This document shows, piece by piece, positions 1 through 6,779 of a DNA stretch of 19,530 nt (its first letter is position 1; each line of letters starts with the position of its first letter). A model generated the notes under the pieces. That model saw only the letters and a program-made list of their open reading frames with translations. It had not been told where the DNA came from and ran no database searches. Source of the stretch: Planctomycetota bacterium. GTDB lineage: Bacteria; Planctomycetota; Phycisphaerae; UBA1845. Position numbers and translations under genes: made by a program. The DNA lies in contig JADFRH010000007.1 in assembly GCA_022561415.1 (NCBI GenBank), positions 1 to 19,530 on the forward strand, in the 5' to 3' direction.

Positions 1-825
<825 letters not shown>

Positions 826-931
826 TGTGTCAATCCATAAAGAACACTGAGGAATCCGATGCCGCGGTGATACGCAGCTCTACACATGTTTGCTGATACG
901 TCGATGCCGGAATTTTTGAAAGTCAAACTGA

Positions 932-2095
932 TTACGGCGTAAGTGTCCCCACGACTTTCTTCGCCGCGTCGGTCAGGTCGGTGGCGGTGCCGATGTTGCG
1001 GCCGCTTTCGCCAATCATCTTGCGTGCGATTTCCACGTTGGTTCCTTCCAGCCGCACCACCAACGGGATGCTGAAACCGAGGTTGTCGTAGGCCTCGAGT
1101 AGCGCTTCAACGATTGTGTCGCAGCGCATAATCCCGCCGAAAATGTTGACCAGTACCGCCTTGACGTTGTCATCAGCCAGAATGATACGGAAGGCCTCGG
1201 TCACTTGCTCGACGCCTGCTCCCCCGCCGACGTCGAGAAAATTGGCCGGCTCGCCGCCGTGCAGCTTGATCAGGTCCATCGTGCTCATCGCCAGACCGGC
1301 CCCGTTCACCACGCAGCCGATGTTGCCGTACAGGGGAATGTACGACAGGTCGTGCTCCTTCGCCCGAAGCTCCATCGGGTTCTCCTCCGCCGGGTCGAAC
1401 ATCTCCTGCAGCCGCTTGTGCCGAAACGTCGCGTTGTCGTCGAAGTTCATCTTCGCGTCGATCGCCAGCACCTCGCCGCCGGTCGTGCGAACCAGCGGGT
1501 TGATCTCGGCCAATGCGCAGTCGTACTCGTAGAACACATCCACCAACCCGCGGATCACTTTCGCGGCCGCCTTCGCCTGGGCCTTGTCGGTAAAGCCGAG
1601 TGCGCGGACGAGCTGGGCACATTGAAAGTTCAACAAACCGAGGTGCGGGTGCAGCCACTGCTTGAAGATCGCGTCGGGGTTCTTCTTCGCGACGACCTCG
1701 ATCTCGACGCCGCCCTCGCGCGACACCATCACCACCGGGCATCGCCTGCCGCGATCCATCACGACGGCCACGTAGTACTCGCTTTCAATATCGACGGCCG
1801 CCGCGACCAGCAGCTTCTTGACCGCGATACCCTCGGCCCCGGTCTGCGGCGAGACCATGCGGTTGCTCAGCATGAACGTGGCCGACTCGCGCACCTCGTC
1901 GGCCGAGTCGCACAGCTTGACAAAGCCGGCCTTGCCGCGACCGCCCGCGAAGACCTGGGCCTTGACCACGGACCTGCCGCCGATCTTCTCGAACGCGGAG
2001 ACCGCCTGATCGACCGTCTCGACAACGGACGAATCCGGGACCGGTACGCCGGCGTCTACCAGTAACTCTCGTGCTTGGTATTCGTGTACTTTCAT
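932..2095 (-). CDS. sucC: Succinyl-CoA ligase subunit beta
   Basis: This is the beta subunit of succinyl-CoA synthetase; it carries the ATP-grasp nucleotide-binding domain and pairs with SucD. The protein is 387 residues from ATG 2095 ([20 protein letters not shown]), almost exactly the family length. The frame is open further upstream to about 2182, but that extension (MILRPICSRMHG...) has no family similarity, so I chose 2095. Visible motifs include the ATP-grasp lysine segment [16 protein letters not shown], the INPLV metal-site region, and the C-terminal [13 protein letters not shown] segment. The Shine-Dalgarno sequence is weak. A 7-bp hairpin (2121-2139) lies in the leader. sucD follows on the same strand, so the two probably form one operon. 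Confidence 0.97.
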   Translation of the reverse strand: MKVHEYQARELLVDAGVPVPDSSVVETVDQAVSAFEKIGGRSVVKAQVFAGGRGKAGFVKLCDSADEVRESATFMLSNRMVSPQTGAEGIAVKKLLVAAAVDIESEYYVAVVMDRGRRCPVVMVSREGGVEIEVVAKKNPDAIFKQWLHPHLGLLNFQCAQLVRALGFTDKAQAKAAAKVIRGLVDVFYEYDCALAEINPLVRTTGGEVLAIDAKMNFDDNATFRHKRLQEMFDPAEENPMELRAKEHDLSYIPLYGNIGCVVNGAGLAMSTMDLIKLHGGEPANFLDVGGGAGVEQVTEAFRIILADDNVKAVLVNIFGGIMRCDTIVEALLEAYDNLGFSIPLVVRLEGTNVEIARKMIGESGRNIGTATDLTDAAKKVVGTLTP

Positions 2096-2120
2096 AATGG
2101 CTTCATCGGTAGATGCTGTC

Positions 2121-2139
2121 CGCTCCCGGCGTGGGAGCG
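2121..2139 (-). promoter_or_regulatory. Hairpin in the sucC leader
   Basis: The sequence CGCTCCC-GGCGT-GGGAGCG is a perfect 7-bp stem with a 5-nt loop, ending 25 nt upstream of the sucC start codon. It could be a leader hairpin or just an intergenic palindrome of the type scattered through this window. No U-tract follows, so it does not look like an intrinsic terminator. Confidence 0.35.
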
Positions 2140-2307
2140 ACTCAGAACCATGCATTCTGGAGCAGATCGGCCGGAGAATCAAACGTCTTCACGAAGCAGC
2201 AAACAGGCGTCAAAGTCGAAATTCGAGGAGTCTGGCCAACGGTGTGGCATCGGCATCCTGCCGGTGATACCATACGGGCGCTACGAACCGCAAGAAATGA
2301 GCCGACG

Positions 2308-2766
2308 ATGCCCGAACCCGAAGGAAAACCGCTGCCCGACGTGCTCTCGCTGGTCGTGTGCGACCAGATCATCACCGACCGCATGACCGGTAAGCAGTCG
2401 CTCATCGGCATGTTCAGCCGCATCCACGCCCAAAGATTCCCGGCCTCGCACCCGCAGCTCTGCGTCTACGTCGCCCTCACCGAAGGCTACGGCGAAACGG
2501 ATCTCGAAATCCGCATCGTCGACGCCAACGACGAGCGCCCGCCGCTTGTGGCGGGCAAGGGCAAGGTCAAGTTCCAAAGCCCCCGAGCGATCGCCAACCT
2601 CGCCCTGCAGTTTCACGGCCTGACGTTTCCCCAGGCTGGCGAGTATCGCGTCCAGCTCTGGTCCAGCGGCACGCTGCTCCGCGAAGCCCGCCTCGAAATC
2701 CACCAGATCAAGCTCCGCCGAAACAAGCCACCGAACGGCCCGCAGACGCCGCCGCAGTCGGAATAG
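2308..2766 (+). CDS. Conserved hypothetical protein, DUF6941-like
   Basis: This is a 152-residue protein of unknown function. Its N-terminus (PDVLSLVVCDQIITDRMTGK, then QSLIGMFSRIHAQRFPASHP) resembles the DUF6941 family, whose members start with a short strand, a 'DG K xxLIGIF' turn and a 'FPaxHP' segment. That assignment is from memory of the family pattern. The middle (VYVALTEGYGETDLEIRIVD, GKVKFQSP) and end (AGEYRVQLWSSGTLLREARLEIHQ) read as a beta-sandwich. There is no signal peptide or membrane segment. The frame is open upstream to 2113, but ATG 2308 is where family-like sequence begins. It is divergent from sucC and convergent with xseB. The C-terminal tail (about residues 137-152) is proline-rich and probably disordered. 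Confidence 0.75.
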   Translation: MPEPEGKPLPDVLSLVVCDQIITDRMTGKQSLIGMFSRIHAQRFPASHPQLCVYVALTEGYGETDLEIRIVDANDERPPLVAGKGKVKFQSPRAIANLALQFHGLTFPQAGEYRVQLWSSGTLLREARLEIHQIKLRRNKPPNGPQTPPQSE

Positions 2767-2789
2767 GGAGCACCGGCCTCCGTAGGTAA

Positions 2790-2809
2790 CACCGGCCTCC
2801 GTGCCGGTG
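2790..2809. repeat. 20-nt palindromic repeat, copy 1
   Basis: CACCGGCCTCCGTGCCGGTG forms a 7-bp stem (CACCGGC/GCCGGTG) with a 6-nt loop. A half copy (CACCGGCCTCCGT) lies just upstream at 2771-2783. It sits between the convergent DUF6941-like gene and xseB, so it may act as a bidirectional terminator or simply be a dispersed intergenic palindrome. Confidence 0.7.
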
Positions 2810-2838
2810 ATTCGGATATGGGTCAAAGGGATCGGAAA

Positions 2839-2858
2839 CACCGGCAGAGACGCCGGTG
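2839..2858. repeat. 20-nt palindromic repeat, copy 2
   Basis: CACCGGCAGAGACGCCGGTG has the same 7-bp stem as the copy at 2790-2809 but a different 6-nt loop (AGAGAC against CTCCGT). The conserved stem with a changed loop points to selection on, or spread of, the hairpin. It lies 24 bp from the xseB stop codon. Confidence 0.7.
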
Positions 2859-2882
2859 CTACAGGTCCGGCACACCGATCCG

Positions 2883-3116
2883 CTAATCCATCGTCTTGAA
2901 CGGCTTCGTTGCCAGCGAGCCGTCGCTTTTTTCCTGGAGCTGCTGAATCTTGTGCTCCGCCTTGGTGAGGATGTCGCGGCACTGCTTCACCAGACTCATG
3001 CCCTTTTCGTACTGCGTGATCGACTCCTCCAGGCCGATCTCGCCCCGCTCAATCCGCGCGGTGATCTCCTCGAGTTGTTTCAACGCCTCTTCGAAGCTCG
3101 GTTTCTTATTGGCCAT
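2883..3116 (-). CDS. xseB: Exodeoxyribonuclease VII small subunit
   Basis: This is the small subunit of exonuclease VII, which degrades single-stranded DNA processively in both directions together with XseA in the cytoplasm. The protein is 77 residues, the family norm, and shows the hallmark pattern SFEEALKQLEEITARIERGEIGLEESI followed by YEKGMSLVKQCRDIL, a two-helix coiled hairpin. The start is ATG 3116 (MANKKPSF). It lies 116 bp downstream of xseA on the same strand, a normal xseAB order, with a short tandem repeat in the spacer. The 3' end faces the convergent DUF6941-like gene. Confidence 0.95.
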   Translation of the reverse strand: MANKKPSFEEALKQLEEITARIERGEIGLEESITQYEKGMSLVKQCRDILTKAEHKIQQLQEKSDGSLATKPFKTMD

Positions 3117-3190
3117 GACGGTCTTAGCTCTCGTTTCTTCGTAGCGTCCGGTCCCCGTGCCGAACGTCTTCGATGCGCGATCCTCTTCTT

Positions 3191-3222
3191 CGTCCCTACG
3201 TCCCTTTGTCCCTACGTCCCTT
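3191..3222. repeat. CGTCCCTA-type tandem repeat
   Basis: There are four imperfect units built on GTCCCT (GTCCCTAC, GTCCCTTT, GTCCCTAC, GTCCCTTC). Read on the minus strand, the tract begins about 10 nt after the xseA stop codon (units of AGGGACGT). A closely related tract lies at 6744-6779, behind the aminopeptidase gene. Confidence 0.75.
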
Positions 3223-3232
3223 CTTCTCGATC

Positions 3233-4846
3233 CTACTCAAACAACTCCAACTGTTTCAGATTCACGACCTGCGATTCAAACTCGCCGTCGGATACCTCGG
3301 TCAACACGCGCTCGCCGTCTCTCACTTGAGCCACGGAGCGTACGATCTTTCGCCCGCGCTTCGATCGGGTGATCGCGAACCCGCGCCCCAGCACGCTCTT
3401 GTGACTCATGGCCGCCAGAAGCTCGGTTGCACTATTCAACTTCTCGCCCGCCAGCCGAAGCCGTCCGCCCATCGCCGCCGGAAGCGCCGCCCGTGCATTA
3501 TCCCACCGATCGACCCATCGCGGAAGTGCCGTCCGGGGCGCGTTGCGATCGAGTCGACCGGCACCATCGGCCACGGCCGCCGTTAGATCGGTCACGCGCC
3601 TCGCCATCACCCACCGCAGCCGGTGCTGACGATCGCGAAGCGCCACCGCCCGGCGCATCAGCAGCATGTGCGGGGCGATCCGTCCGACGATCGGCTCGAG
3701 CCGCTCGACCCGGTGTCGCGAAGTCTGCAAACGCCGCACAACCGCCCGGTGCATGCGGCCGGCCAGCTCGTCCACGACCTGCTCGCGACGGTGAACAAGA
3801 TTCAGCGGCTCGCGAACCGCGCCGCGCTGCAACAGACCGTCCAAGCGGGCGGCCGACAGGTCCACCTCCCGCCGCGCCGCGCGATGGATGCGCTGCATCG
3901 TTTCGTCAAGGTCTGTGAGCACCTCATCGAGCACCGGCACGGCGATCTCGGCCGCCGCCGTCGGCGTGGCCGCCCGCACGTCGGCCACCAGGTCCGCGAT
4001 TGTCACATCCACCTCGTGACCCACCGCGCTGATGTACGGTATGCGGCTCGCAAAGATCGCCCGGGCCACGACCTCCTCGTTGAACGCCCACAAATCCTCG
4101 ATCGACCCGCCGCCGCGCCCGGAGATGATCAGATCAACGCTGCCCAGTGCCGCATCGTTGGCATTGATGCGCCCGATCGCGCGGGCGATTTCCCCGGCGG
4201 CCGAGTCCCCCTGCACGCGCACGGGATAGACCAACACATGCACGCAGGGGTACCGCCGCTTGATCGTCCGCAGCATGTCGGCAATGGCCGCCCCGGTCCC
4301 GCTGGTGATAATGGCGATGCGCTGCGGATACGCCGGCAGCGGCCGCTTGCGATCCTCGTCGAACAGGCCCTCTTTTTCGAGCTTGTCGCAGAGCTGGCGG
4401 AACGCGAGTTCGAGCGCCCCTACGCCGCGCGGTTCGAGCCTGCGGATGTAAAGCTGATAGCGACCGGCCCGCTCGAACACCTCGACGCCGCCGGTGGCGA
4501 CGACCTCCATGCCGTCCTCGGGTTGGAACTTGAGCTTGGCCGCAGCACTGCGCCACATAACGCACGACAGCTCGCTGTGTCGATCTTTGAGCGTGAGGTA
4601 GAGGTGCCCGCTGGAGTGGCGTTTGAAATTGCTGATCTCGCCGACGACATGAACCGTCGCGGGCAACGCCGCCTCAATCGCCCGCGCCACCAGCGAAGTA
4701 ACCTGCGAAACGCTAAGCGGACCCGAGCGTGCGGTTGACTTCGCCCCGCCGCCCGCCGCCTTTCCAGACCCCGCACCCTTCCCGGCCGGCGCCTGCTCGC
4801 CCTCCGGCACCCGGATCAGATTCGGATTAAACGGCTCCCGCGCCAC
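3233..4846 (-). CDS. xseA: Exodeoxyribonuclease VII large subunit
   Basis: This is the catalytic large subunit of exonuclease VII. The protein is 537 residues, somewhat longer than typical (about 400-460), because of an N-terminal low-complexity tail (residues 1-42, rich in Gly, Ala and Lys) and extra helical sequence. After the tail comes the OB-fold (LSVSQVTSLVARAIEAALP...VVGEISNFKRHSSGHLYLTLKD), then the exonuclease domain with IAIITSGTGAAIADML, SVDLIISGRGGGSIEDLWAFN and the signature GHEVDVTIADLVADVRAATPTAAAE. The long arginine-rich helical region that follows is the part that recruits XseB in known enzymes. The end is GRGFAITRS...ESQVVNLKQLELFE. Start ATG 4846; a Leu or Val start inside the tail cannot be ruled out. 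xseB follows on the same strand. Confidence 0.96.
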   Translation of the reverse strand: MAREPFNPNLIRVPEGEQAPAGKGAGSGKAAGGGAKSTARSGPLSVSQVTSLVARAIEAALPATVHVVGEISNFKRHSSGHLYLTLKDRHSELSCVMWRSAAAKLKFQPEDGMEVVATGGVEVFERAGRYQLYIRRLEPRGVGALELAFRQLCDKLEKEGLFDEDRKRPLPAYPQRIAIITSGTGAAIADMLRTIKRRYPCVHVLVYPVRVQGDSAAGEIARAIGRINANDAALGSVDLIISGRGGGSIEDLWAFNEEVVARAIFASRIPYISAVGHEVDVTIADLVADVRAATPTAAAEIAVPVLDEVLTDLDETMQRIHRAARREVDLSAARLDGLLQRGAVREPLNLVHRREQVVDELAGRMHRAVVRRLQTSRHRVERLEPIVGRIAPHMLLMRRAVALRDRQHRLRWVMARRVTDLTAAVADGAGRLDRNAPRTALPRWVDRWDNARAALPAAMGGRLRLAGEKLNSATELLAAMSHKSVLGRGFAITRSKRGRKIVRSVAQVRDGERVLTEVSDGEFESQVVNLKQLELFE

Positions 4847-4923
4847 GATGCGTATTCAATCGCGCGGCGACTGTTTCCGCAACCGCGTGGAGGTCCGGCG
4901 GTTCGGCGCGCATGCTTACGGCC

Positions 4924-5796
4924 CTACGTGGCTCGCGGATAGGAGGAGGACAGAATCAGGCCCTTCTTGCTCCACTTGTCGACGATGTATTCCAGGAAAC
5001 TTTCAACGGGCTTTGATTGGCAAATCCGTGCGAGCTGCTTTCCGGTTTGTGTTAACAGCACCTTCCCAATATCGATTTCGTTTTCTTTGGGCTGCCGAAA
5101 ACCTACGATGAGTGATTGACCAAAATAATAGGCTCGAAACGACCTTGAGCTTGAGAAGCCCGTTTTCTTGTATCCGCTAAGGGGGGCGAAACTGGCCAAA
5201 CCAATGGAGTGAAGGTGTTCGAGGCTCTCGAAGTCGATGCCAGCCTCGTTGTAGATACTGTGCTCATCGTCATATATCAGCGGTACGACATCTCTAATTA
5301 CCCATGCGAAGCCGCACAGCGACGTGAAAAGTCGCGCGTCGCTCTTGTCAAGCTCTGCAAGGAGATTGACCGTTCGCTTTGCGAATGTTCCCTTGGCATT
5401 AGCCTCGCCTGCAAGGACTCGCGCCCAGAGCGCCTGCATTTCCTTGTCCGAAGTGATGCGACACTTGTCGAAGAAGTTGGCAACCCAGTCATCTTCCATG
5501 TCCTGCGGCGTTGCTGCATCATCAAGCTGGGGAATCGCCTGCTCGGCGATCGCCTCCATGTTCTCTTGCTTCCTTGCTTCCTCGCCGACGAGTCGAGCCA
5601 TTGCTCGGCGTTCGAGATCGGTCACCTCAATCTGACCTTGCGCCTTGATAATTGCAGCCTTGGCCTCTGCTTTGGCGACTCGCTCAATCTGACCCGGTTT
5701 GCACCAACCACCAATTGCTTCTGAGATTTTCTCGATGAACGTGGTGGCTGGCTTCCCAAGATCACCGAAGTTAATTAGTGAGCTTCCTTCAGGCAT
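4924..5796 (-). CDS. DUF2806-like protein of unknown function
   Basis: This is a 290-residue protein from ATG 5796 (MPEGSSLINFGDLGKPATTFIEKISEAIG); the frame extends four codons to a TTG, which I did not use. It resembles DUF2806 by pattern: the segment DDWVANFFDKCRITSDKEMQ, then ALWARVLAGEANAKGTFAKR, then TVNLLAELDKSDARLFTSLC, then a C-terminal half with LIYDDEHSIYNEAGIDFESL and EIDIGKVLLTQTGKQLARIC. The first 100 residues are helical and charged. There is no signal peptide or transmembrane helix. Base composition is lower than the neighbours: by hand count 27 of 60 G+C at 5101-5160, against 37 of 60 at 4501-4560 inside xseA. This suggests acquisition by transfer. It sits alone between xseA and the peroxidase. 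The function is not known to me. Confidence 0.8.
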   Translation of the reverse strand: MPEGSSLINFGDLGKPATTFIEKISEAIGGWCKPGQIERVAKAEAKAAIIKAQGQIEVTDLERRAMARLVGEEARKQENMEAIAEQAIPQLDDAATPQDMEDDWVANFFDKCRITSDKEMQALWARVLAGEANAKGTFAKRTVNLLAELDKSDARLFTSLCGFAWVIRDVVPLIYDDEHSIYNEAGIDFESLEHLHSIGLASFAPLSGYKKTGFSSSRSFRAYYFGQSLIVGFRQPKENEIDIGKVLLTQTGKQLARICQSKPVESFLEYIVDKWSKKGLILSSSYPRAT

Positions 5797-5884
5797 AGAA
5801 CTGGCCAACAGTAGGGCGCGCGAGGATCGCAGCCGAACTCAGTCAGGAATTGTACACCGCTCAGGCTGCGTGTACAGCGGCGAT

Positions 5885-5986
5885 GGGTGGCACTGTCGCG
5901 CCATCGGCGAGGCAGTGGCTTTTTTCGCGTGCCCGGTCCGTATCCGACTTCATGGCCTCCCGGAGTACCGGCAGACCGTGCCACCC
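5885..5986. repeat. ~100-bp intergenic element with terminal inverted repeats
   Basis: The ends GGGTGGCACTGT (5885-5896) and ACCGTGCCACCC (5975-5986) are inverted repeats matching at 11 of 12 positions. The interior contains smaller palindromic pieces and no convincing gene. It fills most of the 261-bp gap between the DUF2806-like gene and the peroxidase. It looks like a REP- or MITE-like dispersed element; with one copy in view, mobility is only a guess. Confidence 0.5.
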
Positions 5987-6057
5987 AGACACGTCCGGTG
6001 CGGGGCCCGGACGCTACGGAATTCGCGGCATTCACCCGAACGCTACCGTCACGCTTG

Positions 6058-6660
6058 CTAACCCGCCTTGGCGGCCAGGGCTTTTTGAATGGCGGCCACC
6101 ACGTCGTCGGATTCCGGAGCGGTGCGCGTGCCGAAGCGCGCGATGACCTTGCCATCGCGTCCGACTAAGAATTTCACAAAGTTCCAGCCGATGGCGCCGG
6201 CGATCTTCTTGTCGGCATGGGTCGTGAGGAATTTGTAGATCGGACATTGGTCCTCGCCCTTCACGGAGACCTTGGCCATCAGATCGAACGTGATCTTCTT
6301 GCCCGCGCAGAACTTCTTGATGTCCGCATCCGTGCCGGGCTCCTGGTTTCCGAAGTTGTTGGCCGGGAACGCCAGAATCGCCAGACCCTTGTCCTTATAC
6401 TTCTTGTAGATTGACTCCAGACCGGAGTACGTGCGATCGGTGAGCCCTCACTTGCTCGCGACGTTGACCACGAGCATCACCCGCCCGCGATACTTCGCCA
6501 GATTCACGTCCTTGCCGTCGTTGCTCTTGACCGTGAAGTCGTAAATCGACTTGGCCTTCATCGCGTCCGCCTTCGCCTCGCTCGGCGCATCTCCCGCCCA
6601 TGCCTGCATCGCGACCACGCCGGTCAGCAGCACGCCAAAAATCGGTGTCATCTTCTTCAT
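6058..6660 (-). CDS. Glutathione peroxidase family selenoprotein (in-frame UGA = Sec71), exported
   Basis: This is a thiol/glutathione peroxidase that reduces peroxides. The gene is one 201-codon frame interrupted only by TGA at 6448-6450, where the family has its catalytic Cys or selenocysteine: [19 protein letters not shown]. Read through, the protein is 200 residues with an intact tetrad: U71, Q106 in [12 protein letters not shown], and W159 and N160 in [13 protein letters not shown]. Residues 1-22 ([22 protein letters not shown]) look like a signal peptide, so it probably acts outside the cytoplasm. The start is ATG 6660, with GAGGG about 8 nt upstream; the frame opens two codons earlier at a TTG. 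A hairpin 20-34 nt after the UGA fits a bacterial SECIS. A perfect TTGACA lies at 6731-6736 upstream, with a poor -10. A gene caller would split it into two fragments or call it a pseudogene. Confidence 0.9.
6414..6428 (-). promoter_or_regulatory. Bacterial SECIS hairpin of the glutathione peroxidase gene
   Basis: Read on the minus strand, ACUCC-GGUCU-GGAGU is a perfect 5-bp stem with a 5-nt loop, occupying nt 20-34 after the UGA codon. Known bacterial SECIS elements have a small apical stem-loop about 16-37 nt downstream of the UGA with a G in the first two loop positions. The E. coli fdhF loop contains GGUCU, the same five bases. It would bind SelB and recruit Sec-tRNA. Confidence 0.75.
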
Positions 6661-6743
6661 ATCCAAACCCTCGTATTGAATCCCATAAACATTAACCCTC
6701 GGTCCATCATCTTCAGCGCGAACCGAGCATTGTCAAAACGTAT

Positions 6744-6779
6744 TCCCTCCGTCCCTACGTCCCTCCGTCCCTATCCCCC
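6744..6779. repeat. GTCCCTCC/GTCCCTAC tandem repeat
   Basis: There are four imperfect units on the GTCCCT core, related to the tract at 3191-3222. On the minus strand the tract overlaps the TAG stop (6771-6773) of the aminopeptidase and runs on as GGACGGAGGGACGTAGGGAC. It lies in the spacer before the peroxidase gene. Confidence 0.7.

Noticed and set aside
3191..3222. Short repeats considered as a CRISPR array
   Set aside because: The units are 7-8 nt and contiguous, with no spacers and no cas genes.
3623..4738. 371-codon open frame on the plus strand opposite xseA
   Set aside because: It is His/Arg-rich with no family pattern; the minus strand encodes a full XseA.
6058..6666. Peroxidase locus read as two separate small genes or a pseudogene
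   Set aside because: The two parts are in the same frame with a single TGA at the catalytic codon and a SECIS-like hairpin behind it, so selenocysteine insertion explains it better.
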